From: Paulinella micropora
Lineage: Eukaryota > Cercozoa > Imbricatea > Euglyphida > Paulinellidae
DNA: 64,000 bases
NCBI GenBank assembly: GCA_019918135.1
Contig: WBZZ01006679.1
Span: forward strand, 1 to 64,000
Reading direction: 5' to 3'
Part shown: one piece after another, positions 1-9,720 of the stretch
How the letters are laid out: every line of letters begins with the position of its first letter
Position numbering within the stretch: the first letter of the stretch is position 1
Program-made: the position numbers and the translations under genes
The notes under the pieces: generated by a model
The model's input: only the letters and a program-made list of their open reading frames with translations
Databases searched by the model: none
Told to the model about the DNA's origin: nothing

Positions 1-167
1 CGTCCTAATGTTCCAGGCTCTTCTACAAACGGGGTTTGACAATTTTTTCTAGGAAATTCGAAAAGTGGAACCACGGAACAAGAAAACGGAAGTTGGGACA
101 TCTTTTTCTGGACACTTTGTCTTGGACACCGAATATCAGACTCTGATCCTTGTGATCAAAAGACACT

Positions 168-917
168 TTGGACACTTCGAACATTCAAGGGGAATCAGAA
201 TTCTCGGGTTTTTCTCAAGATTTTCTCATGAGCTCATCTTTTAGTTCATCTAGTTCATCGTCGGGTCTAGACACTGATGACGAGAGTGTCAGAATGGCGG
301 AACAGGATGATAACTTCGCAAAGTCAGTGGAGTTTGAGGATGTGGCAGCACAGCGAAAGACATTCAAAACTACAGACTCTATTGAAGGCTTCTGCAAGTG
401 AAAACCTTTGTGCAGTTGTTTGAAAGACAACAACAACATGAACACAAAGACATTACTAAGTTTCGTCGGAAGCTTCAAGGCGACAGCGCGCTCAAGGCTG
501 CGGAGATCATCATAGCATTTGCGGAGGATGAGCTTACCGAAAAGTCGTGGAGATCTGGCTTTTACAGTGTAATGACCTACGACTTGTTCCTGATGGCGGA
601 GTTGGTCTGGCAGATGGTTGAGTACTACATCTACGACGAGTGCAAAAAGGCACCTACAGAAGAGGAGAAGTCTAAGCTGTTCAAAAAACTGAACAAGGTT
701 ACAAGGATGGGGAACCCGTGGACGTTCATGACAGATGGATTCAAAGGGTAGCACAACATTCTACGCGAGAACATAGACGCAAAGATAAGGAAGGATGCAG
801 TGCAACAAATCTTCAATGTCCTAAAATGGTCTATGAATTCCTTGCAAGTGGCCCTGAGAAGAGCTGCATCCGACAGCACATTGCCTCTGCACTATGGGGA
901 CAAATACCAAAATAATT
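168..917 (+). pseudogene. Unknown Ser- and Lys/Glu-rich protein, frame broken
   Basis: I do not recognise this protein. The frame is open from about 168 (no clear ATG; the window edge is near), begins with a Ser run (residues about 22-32) and an acidic stretch, and meets a TGA at 399-401. Coding character continues in the next frame from 398 with a Gln/His/Lys-rich then helical segment (FRRKLQGDSALKAAEI). A TAG at 749-751 is followed in the same frame by about 55 more sensible codons to about 917, where the palindromic minisatellite begins. So there is one shift near 395-400 and one in-frame TAG. It may be a decayed gene, a gene with sequence errors, or the TAG may be read as sense (see findings). 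No domain, signal peptide or membrane segment is visible. Confidence 0.4.
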
Positions 918-2335
918 TCCAGGCAATGGAAATGATTTCCAGTGGAAATACTATTTCCAGGGTACAAAATAATTTCCAGTCTGTTAAAATGGTTTCCAGT
1001 GGCTAGAAATTTTTTGAACACTGGAAATTATTTTGTACCCTGGAAATAATATTTCCAGCCACTGGAAAATAACTTCTGGGCACTGGAAATAATATTTCCA
1101 GATACTGGGAAATATTTTCTAGTATTGAGAATATTTCCAGTGGCTGGAAATAAATTTTTTTTCATCGGGAAATGTTTTTTTGCTGGAAATATTTCCATCT
1201 ACTGGAAATATTTCTAGTCACTGGAAATATCTCCAGTTACTGGAAATATTTCCAGTTGCTGGAAATATTCCAGTAGCTGGAAGTATCCTAAATATTTCCA
1301 GCCACTGGAAATATTTCCAGTCACTGGATATATTTCCAGTGGCTGGAAATATTCCAGTAGCTGGAAGTATAGAAAATATTTCCAGTCACTCGAAATATTT
1401 CCAGTGGCTGGAAATATTTCCAGATTCTAAAGTTATTTTCCAGTGGCTGGAAATATGTCTACAATTTCGAAATATTTCCAAGGTACAAAATATTTCCAGT
1501 CCTTGGAAATATTTCCAGCCACTTGACATATTTCCAGCTACTGGAAATATTCCAGTAGCTGGAAGTATAGAAAATATTTCCAGTCACTCGAAATATTTCC
1601 AGTGGCTGGAAATATTTCCAGCTTCTAAAATTATTTCCAGTGGCTGGAAATATGTCTACATTTTCGAAATATTTCCTAGGCACAAAATATTTCCAGTCTC
1701 TGGAAATATTTCCAGCTTCTACAATTATTTCCAGTAGCTGGAAATATGTCTACATTTGGGAAATATTTCCAAGGTACCAAATATTTCCTGTCACTGGAAA
1801 TATTTCCAACTGCTGGGAATATTTCTAGCTACTAAAAATATTTCAAGACAATGGAAATATTTCCCGTGGCTGGAAATATTCCAGTCACTGGAAATATTTC
1901 CAGCGACTGGGAATATTTCTAGCCAGTGGAAATGTTTGCAGTTGCTGGAAATATTCAAGTAGCTGGAAGTATAGAAAATATTTTCAGTTTCTGGAAATAT
2001 TTCCAGTGGCTGGAAATATTTTCAGCTTCTAAAATTATTTCTGGTCGCTGGAGATGTTTCTAGATTTTATAAATATTTCTAATAGACAAAATAATTTCCA
2101 GCCGCTGGAAATATTTCCAGCCACTGGAAATATCTTCAACCACTGGAAATATTTCCAGTTATAAAAATATTTCCAATCACTGGAGATTTTCTGTACACTG
2201 GAAATATTTTTGTGCCTTGGAAACTTGATAATTCCAGTGACTGGAAATATCTCCAGTGGCTGGAAATATATCTAGATAGAGATATTTCCAAGGCGGAAAA
2301 CGTTTTCAGTTAACAGAAATATTTCCCGTCACTGA
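909..2335. repeat. Large array of 19-bp palindromic minisatellite
   Basis: Tandem units of 19 bp: the 16-bp perfect palindrome CTGGAAATATTTCCAG followed by a variable 3-bp spacer such as TGG, CCA or TCA. The first part (about 909-1,100) uses a 17-bp variant with core GGAAATTATTTCC. Drift and small indels increase toward 2,335. Because the palindrome has no stop codon in most phases, both strands show spurious open frames with a 19-residue period (GNISSHWKYFQWLEIFPVA-like). I see no gene in this stretch. Confidence 0.95.
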
Positions 2336-2380
2336 GGTCTTTATTAAAATTTTCATTTTCAAAGTAATTATAAGTCTTTA

Positions 2381-2821
2381 TTATGAAAAACTCAATATTG
2401 GTATAGCTACGCGATAACTTTCATGCAATGTCGCTGTGTTATTCACTGGTTGCCTACAAGCTACTACGGAACATACTACACTGTCCAAGCGAACCCACTT
2501 GTAGACTGGGCGAACGGGTGGTCGTATGATGGTTACAGATTCTCCTAATATGCCTTTCTGATGCATTTCAAGTACAGTTATTTTAAGAAACCTAGGCGCG
2601 TCACCTTCAGAAACAACTAGCTGCAAACCAGAGTGAACCAAGCAGTACGTGTTATTTTGTAAAATAACAAAGCAGGCTGAATAATCTCATCTAGCTGTGT
2701 TGATGATGCCATCCTCACAAACAAATCTTTTCCCGTCACACACAAAGTGAGAAAAAACTTCTCCTTGACGATCCTTCTCTTCTTTTGCCAACAAAGTGTT
2801 TCATGTTCCAGTAGCAGCGGT
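2381..2821 (-). CDS. Tnp2-like gene, C-terminal block
   Basis: After acceptor TTTGTTCAG (2,822) the frame gives NTYCLVHSGLQLV..., then FLKITVLEMHQKGILG and RPVYKWVRLDSVV, and ends at TAA (2,381-2,383). The layout resembles the C-terminal region of Tnp2 proteins (a short beta-rich segment with N-T/S-Y). A TGA lies in this frame near 2,690, so the block may be broken or the boundary misplaced. Confidence 0.4.
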
Positions 2822-2924
2822 CTGAACAAATAAAAACAAATCACATCGTTTTGCTTTCCAAAAAAAAACTACACGTGGAAAAACATAGTTAAAAATCAAA
2901 AACACAAAGAAATATTTCTAGCAT

Positions 2925-3062
2925 CTATCTGGAAATATTTCCAGTCACTGAAAATATTTCCATCCACTGGAAATATTTCCAGCCGCTAGAAATAGTTCTA
3001 GCATATGGAAATATTTCCAGCCACTGGAAATATTTCTAGCCACAGGAAATATTTCCAGATGC
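2925..3062. repeat. Palindromic minisatellite in transposase intron
   Basis: About seven degenerate 19-bp units with core GGAAATATTTCC, lying between donor GTATGT (3,088) and acceptor TTCAG (2,822) of the minus-strand Tnp2-like gene. Confidence 0.9.
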
Positions 3063-3088
3063 TAGAAAAAAAAAACTTAAAAACATAC

Positions 3089-3849
3089 GCTTCGCAATCG
3101 TCTGATTATACAAAGTACGTTTTCTGCAGCTGATTGCGAAGAGTATGTTTGCATACCTCACTGCTAACATTTCCTCACGCCTCAGACGCCGCAGTGCTTG
3201 CTTTACCAAGGGAGTCTCATTGGGGTATTTAACCAGGTTCAATCGATAACCCAGCCTCTCCCTACGCTTGAGCATGTTCACCGCTAACGTAGAGAGATGC
3301 ACCTCTCTGGAAAGCGTGAGCAGCGGCCGGCCCCGGCGCCGCTTTGGTATCGGCGGTTCAGAAGACTCGCTTTCTCGATCTTCAAAAACCTCCTCCTTGC
3401 CAACAATCGCAACACCTTGACATGCGTACAAAGCGTCTTCCGCCATGGTGATTGTGCCTTGTTTACGCCTTGCAAGCAGGCCCCTGAGAATCACCCCTTC
3501 CAGACAGGCCTCAACTTCAACTCTTCTGGGCAGCTTGCGCACTGTTTGTCCCATCACCCGCTCGGACCGGAAGGTCCAATAAATGAAGACAGGTCCAAAC
3601 ATTTGGCAACTTTCGATAATGTGCCCAATGCAATGAAACTGCAAAGTTGCAGCGATGGGAGGAAGAAGCTGTCGATGCACAGCTTGGAAGCGTCTCTCCA
3701 AGTTCGCCAGTGTCTTGATGACGGAATCCGTGATTACGGGAGAGGCTAGCAGTCTGAAAATTGCACACAAGAGAACAACGTACTCCTTGTGTGCGCCTGT
3801 GAGCAGCCCGTTGAATATCCACTCCCCGCACTGTGAAGCCAAAATGTAC
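3089..3849 (-). CDS. Tnp2-like gene, DUF4218-like block
   Basis: The exon runs from acceptor ATGCTTAG to donor GTATGT and is open throughout (about 250 residues). The segment RQLLPPIAATLQFH, HIIESCQMFGPVFIYWTF and RSERVMGQTVRKL matches the DUF4218 pattern (LP..., GP...W.FP.ER..G.LK) that follows the Tnp2 core in CACTA transposases. The rest is a basic tail with PKRRRGRP and LRRLRREEML. This is the best preserved block of the gene. Confidence 0.65.
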
Positions 3850-3898
3850 CTAAGCATATATCAAGGCAATACACAATCATTCATATTGTTCAGATTCT

Positions 3899-3970
3899 GA
3901 AAATATTTCCAGTACCTGGAAATATTTCTACAGACTTGGAATATTTCCAGTTTCTGGAAATATTTCCGGG
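3899..3970. repeat. Palindromic minisatellite, short array
   Basis: About four degenerate 19-bp units. They lie just upstream (minus sense) of the acceptor at 3,850, so they are probably in the intron between the Tnp2 core and the DUF4218-like block. Confidence 0.85.
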
Positions 3971-4057
3971 CTGAGCTCAATAATCACCTGCCAGCAGGAA
4001 TACTCTGGCAAGCGAACATTGAGCACAAGTAACGCAGCAGCCCCTCGTACATTTGGA

Positions 4058-4176
4058 AATATCTCCAGCACCCGAAATATTTCCAGCTACTGGAAATATT
4101 TCCAGCGTCTGGAAATATTTCCAGTCACTGGCACCCGGAAATATTTCCAGCTACTGGAAATACTTCCAGGAATCGG
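4058..4176. repeat. Palindromic minisatellite, short array
   Basis: About six 19-bp units in the same intron as the 3,899-3,970 array; about 87 bp of unrelated sequence separates the two. Confidence 0.85.
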
Positions 4177-4249
4177 AGTAATTTCCTGTACATCTGCATA
4201 TACAATGTAAGTCATACATCTACCACTTTTCACCGGTCAGATTGTTGGG

Positions 4250-5111
4250 GTTTCTGCAAGGAGCAGCGTTGGTTGTTCGTCATGTTGCAGCGCAGAACGC
4301 AAGCCAGCGCTTGTCCAGGATGCGCTGCTTCTCCTGAGTAAACATCACCCCCCACTCCTGCACCTTGCAAAGTCACTCTTCCCATTTCTTTCCTTTTTCA
4401 GGTCTCTCAACCTTTTTTTCCCCCATGAGCAGTGCAAAGAGATGCCTCTTGATACACCCTTCCACCAGGTGCAAAGCGTCTTCCACTGCTTGTTTAATGC
4501 AGTCCTCCTGCAGGTGCGCAAAAATAGGCACATCTTGGAACCCCTTGCACTGTCCTTCTGCGCTGATAGCAGCGTTACGGCCGTACCGGATGGCGTTTTC
4601 AGGCGTTTTCCGGCGCGGGGGGTCCGCTCCCTCTGGGTGTCGCCAGTCATAGAAGTCCCCTACTTTGACCGCCCTAGTACAGCCCTCGTAGCCTAGCTGG
4701 TTGTGACAGAGCAACTGCACATGCGCAATATAATCGGCAGCCACAAAAAAAAAGGTTGAACTCGTTTGTTTGCAGGTCCGCAATAAGTGGCTTCAACCAG
4801 GGCTTCAGTACGCGTGGCTTGCTAGGCCCTGGTATAATGTCACTAAAAACCGTGAAGCGCGAGTCGGAACGTAAGAAAAAGGGCAGTTTAAGTATTTCCA
4901 GCGTTACTAGCTGAACACTGTACGTCGTATTCACCGTGCGAAAACACTGTATTCCATCGAAGAAGAGCGACAGGGTCAGGACGTTGGGGTCGCGAATGTA
5001 TTTCTTCCACGCAGGGCTACCCCGTAGCTCCGTGGAGATGTACAAGCGTACAGGCATGCCTGTTGACTTGCTCACCGGGATGTAACGTTGAACATCTATG
5101 TCAGCCATGCA
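4250..5111 (-). CDS. Tnp2-like transposase core
   Basis: The block starts MADIDVQRYIPVSKS and contains VLTLSLFFDGIQCF, TYSVQLVTLEILKLP, SDIIPGPSKPRVLKPWLKPL and, after a slip in a T9/A9 run near 4,750, LLCHNQLGYEGCTR. These match the Tnp2 order of SL..DG, the Pro-rich NLP segment, the IPGP loop and the GC-x-C turn. Tnp2 is the transposase of CACTA elements and would cut at terminal repeats. Two in-frame TGA codons (4,373-4,375; 4,280-4,282) near its end argue that it no longer makes a full protein. Confidence 0.65.
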
Positions 5112-5130
5112 CTGTTGTCATGAACCTTGA

Positions 5131-5347
5131 AGTATTTCCAGGGGCTGGAAATATTTCAAGTCATTAGAAATATTTCCAGCCACTGGAAAGATTTCTAATG
5201 AATGGAAATATTTCCAGACACTGGAAACATTTCCAGCCACTGGAAATATTTCTAGTGACTGGAAATATTTCTAACCACTGGAAGTATTATAGGAGACTGG
5301 AAACATTTCCAGCTACTGGAAATATTTCCAGCCACTGGAAATATTTT
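5131..5347. repeat. Palindromic minisatellite in transposase intron
   Basis: About eleven 19-bp units fill almost all of the intron between donor GTAAGC (5,366) and acceptor AACAG (5,112). Confidence 0.9.
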
Positions 5348-5366
5348 GAGACAAGCTGCTGCTTAC

Positions 5367-6017
5367 CGGGATGGGCCAGCACCGCAGCCAAGGACTCCTT
5401 CACATCCAGGTGCCGTAACATCCATTTCGGAGCCTCTTCCGGTGTGATTGCGATGTCTTTATGACACGCTCTGCCTGGGCGGAACGGTGCCCTTCCATTC
5501 AGAAACCCCTTCCTTGCATTCATTGGGGCAGACATAATACTTCTTGCGGATGTGCGCGGTGCTGCGGAACATGCTTTTCTCGAAACTCTGCCATCCGGGG
5601 ATCACCGGGGCAGGCGCGCCACCATCCAAAACAACTAGATTGATTATGTCCACCACGGCCTCCATGAGGGCACGAGGAGGTGGTGAAAGGCTGCCAGCTC
5701 TGCCAGCATGTCCAGAACAGCGCCCCGTGTCAGCAAGCCATTGCGGAACAACTTGCAGGACATGCCATCCGTGGACAACTCTCCCTCGTCCGCCCCATGT
5801 GCTAAGCGCCCTTCTCTAAGGTTGCCTTCCACTTGCTGTTGCAGCCAAGGAAGGCGGACTTGTTGTTCGAGATCCCCTGCAGCTGCATCAAGATCGCGAT
5901 CGTCGTCAATGTCGTGGTGGCTACTGTCATGATCAGTAAAAGCATTGGTGCTGTCACACATGTCGACGTCCACATTGTCGTCCTTCTCCTGCGCCGCTGC
6001 GTGTCTCTGAACAAGAC
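5367..6017 (-). CDS. Tnp2-like gene, acidic segment and CPNEC block
   Basis: It opens after acceptor TTTTGCAG (6,018) with an Asp/His-rich acidic region, then LAELAAFHHLLVPSW. Conserved Tnp2 features follow in neighbouring frames: KKYYVCPNECKEG and then PKWMLRHLDVKESLAAVL, which stand where Tnp2 proteins have their CPN-C zinc site and the helix before the core. The frame changes between these parts (about 5,500-5,650), so the block is broken. Donor CCCG|GTAAGC closes it at 5,367, and the intron that follows contains a palindromic array. Confidence 0.55.
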
Positions 6018-6229
6018 CTGCAAAACAGACGTACATACACTAGTTTAAATGCTCACATACTCATGTGCGTACATAGTATTACATACCCTCCTTCTCCATA
6101 CATACATACATGCTGTCATGCATTCAACGCGCAGAATTAATATACGTTCAGACATAGTTGCAGATAATACAGGCGTACATAGTTACACATACATAGATAG
6201 TATTACAATCATTGGCAGGCTTAAATTGT

Positions 6230-6380
6230 GTTTGTTTCCTTCCAAAAGAGACCCAGTTGTTCAGGGTTCATTCCTTGCTCAAGCATTTTGAGTACATGGC
6301 GTGTAATTGTCAGGTCAGTCTGCAAAAGTCCCATCCTTGTACAGTCCCTGCAGGGACAGGGACGAAGACTGCGCGGGTGA
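6230..6380 (-). CDS. Tnp2-like gene, N-terminal Cys-rich block
   Basis: Minus-strand translation reads CPCRDCTRMG, then about 17 residues on HVLKMLEQGM and LFWKET. This resembles the transposase-associated zinc-binding module placed ahead of Tnp2 (C-x-C-x2-C, then HL...G...Y..W). The block is short, the 3' splice boundary toward 6,017 is not clear, and part of its 5' end lies in a 40-bp duplication. The module name is from memory of the family; the Cys and His spacing is visible. Confidence 0.45.
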
Positions 6381-6519
6381 CTCCCGCCTCTGTAGGACAT
6401 GTCGGTCCGGACGATGAAAATCTGGAAAAAGTATGGAAATATTTCCAGTTGCTGGAAATATTTCCAGTGGCTGGAAATGTTCCCGCCTCTGTAGGACATG
6501 TCGGTCCGGACGATGAAAA
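6381..6519. repeat. 40-bp direct duplication flanking a palindromic array
   Basis: The same 40 bases (from TCCCGCCTCTGTAGG to CGATGAAAAT) occur at 6,381-6,420 and 6,480-6,519. Between them lies a 59-bp block of three palindromic units (6,421-6,479). The copies are identical by eye. It could be an unusually long target duplication or a recent tandem duplication spread by the array. Confidence 0.9.
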
Positions 6520-6651
6520 TGGCCATTGGCGGCCCAACTTCACCTGCCGCACGAGTTTTTGAATCTTTGCAACGGGTGTCTGGTTTTTGCAAAAAGAACC
6601 AAGAAACCATGGCGAGAACCAAGAAGGCCACGAGGGAGCAGGGCCGTGCGC

Positions 6652-7166
6652 ATGGCAAAAGCAGCAGCAGCATCAGCATCGAGAGCAGTGCAGCGCAAGC
6701 AGGCAGTAGACACTGCTAACGACTCTCCGGGGAAAAATACTCGAGCTGCGAAAAGGGCAAAAACGGGCGAGGTAGCGGGCAAATAGCTAGTTGCCAAACG
6801 TGGCCTTCTCTTGTCTGACGGTTCCGAGGAAGAACAAAAACAAGACAATGCTGAAGTAGAGGAAACAGAGAATATTGAGCAATTTGCAAAAGAAGAAGAA
6901 CTAAAAGGAGAAGAAGGAGGAGAAGAAGAAGAAGAAGAAGAAGAAGAAGAAGAAGAAGAAGAAGAAGAAGAAGAAGAAGAAGAAGAAGAAGAAGAAGAAG
7001 ATGAAGAAGACAAGGAAAATGCCGAACAAGAAAAAGAACAAGAACAAGAACAAGAACAAGAACAAGACCAGGAAAACACAGCTCCTGCTGCTGCAGCTTC
7101 TTCTTCTTCTTCTTCTTCTTCTTCTTCTTCTTCCTCTTCCTCCTCCTCTTCTTCTTCTTCCTCTTC
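6652..7166 (+). CDS. Host gene A, first part of exon 1 (interrupted by copia A)
   Basis: I do not recognise the protein. Taking the ATG at 6,652, the frame gives a basic Ala/Arg start (RAAKRAKTGE), a TAG at 6,784-6,786, then an acidic part, about 30 Glu from a (GAA)n tract, an EQ repeat and a Ser run. The copia A LTR follows at 7,167. On the other side of that element (22,585 downward, minus strand) a Pro run continues in the same codon phase, and TTCTCC is present on both edges. So this is the amino end of gene A, whose other exons lie at 15.9-22.6 kb. An upstream ATG at 6,609 is in another frame. The strong compositional bias suggests a disordered nuclear protein, which is inference only. 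Confidence 0.55.
6917..6999. repeat. (GAA)n microsatellite inside gene A exon 1
   Basis: A nearly pure GAA run of about 27 units encodes poly-Glu on the plus strand. A matching TTC-rich run at about 7,099-7,160 encodes poly-Ser in the same frame. Confidence 0.95.
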
Positions 7167-7461
7167 TCCATTACAATAAAATATAGTTGTTAGTAATTTC
7201 TGACGGCAGTTACTTTAATTATATATATATATATACTGATAGGACTGATCTCAATCAATGACACTGATTAATTATGTTAGGACGTAATACGACCATTGCT
7301 TTTATCAGCAGGCCATGTGCCTGAGTTTACCGCTCTTTTATTGGCGGAAATCTGTCTACCTAAATAGATTCTCACAATCTGCTCAACCATCAACTACCAA
7401 AGTGAACCGGCTCTAACCCGGCTGCCAACTAGACCGTCTGCCGGAGTTTAATATTACATTG
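7167..7461 (+). mobile_element. 5' LTR of copia A
   Basis: 295 bp. Its inverted counterpart is at 22,586-22,902, with about 3% difference by eye apart from the length of an internal (TA)n run. The LTR starts ATTACAATAAAATATAG and ends AATATTACATTG. It is preceded by TTCTCC, which is also found in inverted orientation at 22,580-22,585, as expected for a target duplication. It is followed by GGTTATGAG, a candidate primer site complementary to the initiator tRNA-Met anticodon region. Confidence 0.85.
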
Positions 7462-7812
7462 GGTTATGAGTGCTTCTGATATTACCAGAGAAAAGGACGC
7501 GGTGACTATTGTTCTGCAAGGGAGAGCGCCGGCGTTCATCGATGGAGTCTAGGGACGGAGCTGTGACGATTGGTTCGCACAAGTGCGAGTGGACCTGAGC
7601 TCGGTGGAATGCTGGGAGTCTGTTGCGCCCCTGAGGGAGGTTCTGGCGTTTTGATCGGAGGTCGAGGCGGAGTCAAGCGCTGCGTCACGGGACCGTGGTG
7701 AAGGGGAGGAGAAAAGGAGAACAAGTCCCGAGCCAAGTCTGGGAAGAAAGGGACGGATGCAAGGAGGGCGGAGGCTAGGCAACCGGAGCCTGAACCTGCC
7801 GTTCGCCTTACC

Positions 7813-8850
7813 ATGGTTCAACGACGCAAAATACTAGCCAGAAGGGCGCAAATATTCATGTGGCTGTATAAGGCCCTTGAGTATGGGTCACCGGCCGAGC
7901 GGATTGTCCGTCATCTAGTCAGGGAGCCTACTCTACGACCGCAGGAGATCATCAACATCCTGAGGCAAAGATACCAGGGTACCGAGGTGCATCAGATGCA
8001 GAGAAGGAACAACCTGGTGAGTAATTGGCAATTTAATGTGAGAGATGACATGATGGCTCAACTACGCGACTTCGTTACGCACTGCGACTTCCTGGAAGAC
8101 CACGGGGAGCCGGTTGAAGTCAGCATGCAAATGCAGTTCGTCAAGACGGCGTTGGCGAGGTGCCCAGAAAAGCACCTGTGGAAACCATTCCTCGATGCAC
8201 AGGTGGCGGAGCCGTCGAGGGACTGGGACTCGTTCGAGAATGCCTTCCAGAGACGGGTGATTGCGAATGATGCGCAGCGGTCTGCAAACAGGGAAGAGAC
8301 TGTGATGTGGGCAGGGTAACAGGCGAAAGAGAGCAAGGGCGACAGGGGCGACAAGAGCAAGATGAAGCTCGAATGCTACAACTGCGCTAAGCCACACAAG
8401 TACTTTCGCTGTATGGAAAAATGCCGAATCCCTGGACACGATCATGTGGGGAAGAGCTGTCCTACGCTAAAAGACAGATACCGCAAGAAAATTCCGAAGG
8501 GAGACAAGCCGCAGAAGGAAACGGCGAAGAAAGATGGCGGGAAAGGTGGACGCAAGGGGTCGAATGCCGGAAAGCGCCCTCCTGCCGCGGCCGTGTCATG
8601 CATGGCATTCAACCTGCAAGAAAGAAGACCAACGATGGAGGATCCTGTTCCGAGGAGTGTGGACGATGATAAGTACCTGGCGCCGGCGGCGGACGGGTGG
8701 GGACTGCGGCATGTGCCTAGGAAGGAGAGAAGTCGTGTGGATACGCATACCTGGCGCAGCGAGACACACCGTTCCGTTTGCTGGGCCACCGGAGGCGGAG
8801 ATAGAAGGGGACCACAGCAACGGGAGGGTGAACATCGCTGACTTCCTAAC
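7813..8850 (+). mobile_element. Copia A gag-like region with zinc knuckle
   Basis: A helical Gag-like region (WNFQ-type core: NNLVSNWQFNVRDDMMAQL, then WDSFENAFQRR) is followed by a basic region with a Cys/His cluster, CYNCAKPHKYFRCMEKC and GHDHVGKSC. These sit where copia Gag proteins carry an RNA-binding knuckle. Several breaks overall. Confidence 0.6.
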
Positions 8851-8991
8851 TGTGTTCAACAATGCACCGCGTGCGGAGCTACACTGGTGGAAATGGTATT
8901 ATAACCTGCGCATAACCCTGGACGATTGGGAGCACTGGGCCGTTGGGCTGGCGGGGGCTGAACCCTGTGACAAGGATACGCCAGTGCCATA

Positions 8992-9120
8992 CGAGTGTGA
9001 GGCTTGTAGCGTCACTCAACCTGGAAAGGCCAAGATGTGCTCAAGGTGCAAGCTGGTGGCGTACTGCGACAGGGATTGTCAACGACTGGACTGGGCAGCC
9101 CACAGGGAGTTCTGCAACTG
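8992..9120 (+). other. MYND-type zinc finger in copia A
   Basis: The visible pattern is CEAC, ten residues, CSRC, KLVAYC, DRDC, QRLDWAAH and REFC. This fits the MYND consensus C-x2-C...C-x2-C-x4-[YF]C-x3-C-x7-H-x3-C completely. MYND fingers normally bind Pro-rich peptides in chromatin or signalling proteins. Here the domain follows gag-like sequence of a retroelement. A second, different copia (C, 48.9 kb) has one in the comparable place. Confidence 0.8.
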
Positions 9121-9399
9121 GACGCAAGCTGAAGGTAAGGAAGACTGGGCACAGGTCGTGGCCGGAGGTCGGGAGCCTCGGGGGCTGGGGCCTCACAGCC
9201 TAAACGAGACAAAGCGAAGAGGAGATATTCATCCTCCGATGTGCTCTCCTCCTCCGTTGCCTGAGGATCCCCCGCCGCGAAAACCTCGCGTGCTGCCTCG
9301 TCGGCCGCCGCTAGACAGTATTACCTTTACTGCCGCAAAACTACCGGCCGTCCATCCCCCATCACTTCCTTGCGGGTCATCGTCCGCCGACCATGCTAC

Positions 9400-9720
9400 C
9401 ATCTTATACACTGGTGCGCGTTCTCACCCGTGCCATACCTCAACACCCCCCCTGCACAATCAATGTGTGTGCGCATTCGTCTGAGCGCGTCAAAGCTCCA
9501 TAATAGACCCCCCGTGTAGCCTGGTACCACCCAAAATTTGTGTGTATATGACGAATCGTCCGAGAGCCGCAACGTCAACAACATCGTGCCTGTGATCGGC
9601 GTTGATCCCGACACTCCACTCACCCATCCCTGCGTCCGCCGCAGTGTTTGCTGATACCACAGCTGTCCCCCCATATTTATCCTGGAAGTGTTTCCCAATC
9701 ACACTGATCGCCGCCATCGT
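9400..9720 (-). mobile_element. G1 protease-like segment
   Basis: FWVVPGYTGGLLWSFDALRR followed by HIDCAGGVLRYG resembles the C-terminal half of retroviral-type aspartic proteases of gypsy elements (hydrophobic-LLG-DxL, then a V/IDC-x-L strand). Fossil. Confidence 0.5.

Larger units (their letters stand above)
2381..6520 (-). mobile_element. Tnp2-like (CACTA/EnSpm-type) DNA transposon gene, intron-bearing and decayed
   Basis: Five coding blocks on the minus strand follow the Tnp2 order. They are an N-terminal Cys-rich block (6,380-6,230), an acidic region plus CPNEC block (6,017-5,367), the Tnp2 core with SLFFDGIQCF and SDIIPGPSKP (5,111-4,250), a DUF4218-like block with MFGPVFIYWTFRSERVMG (3,849-3,089) and a C-terminal block (2,821-2,381). 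Gaps begin and end with plausible splice sites (donors GTAAGC at 5,366, GTATGT at 3,088; acceptors at 5,112, 3,850 and 2,822) and are filled by palindromic minisatellite. It is decayed: two in-frame TGA codons (4,373-4,375; 4,280-4,282), a likely slip in an A9 run near 4,750 and frame changes near 5,500-5,650. I did not find terminal inverted repeats or target duplications, so the element's ends are unknown. Plavaka or another CACTA relative is possible. Confidence 0.7.
7167..9400 (+). mobile_element. Ty1/copia element A, 5' part (LTR, gag, MYND)
   Basis: Contents in order: LTR, candidate primer site, a leader of about 350 bp with no gene, gag-like coding (about 7,810-8,850) and a MYND-bearing region (about 8,870-9,390). 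The remaining parts (gag end, PR, IN, RT-RNaseH, 3' LTR) lie in opposite orientation at 22.6-27.4 kb and share the LTR, so an inversion appears to separate the two parts. It is a broken fossil with several breaks. LTR divergence suggests a fairly recent insertion. Confidence 0.8.

Noticed and set aside
1180-1962. Open frames encoding a repeated GNISS/WKYFQWLEIFP peptide, on both strands at most arrays
   Set aside because: They follow automatically from the stop-poor palindromic repeat and have no independent coding signs.
909-2335. CRISPR-like array (regular palindromic repeats)
   Set aside because: Units are contiguous 19-bp repeats without unique spacers, they are degenerate, and they recur in introns of a eukaryotic genome.
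4280-4375. TGA read as Trp in the Tnp2-like gene
   Set aside because: Both TGA codons could be Trp by context, but the same gene also has a homopolymer slip and frame changes, so decay is simpler.
6609-6719. Histone H3-like start MARTKKATREQG
   Set aside because: Only the first five residues match H3; the frame closes after 36 codons and the gene A frame is a different one.
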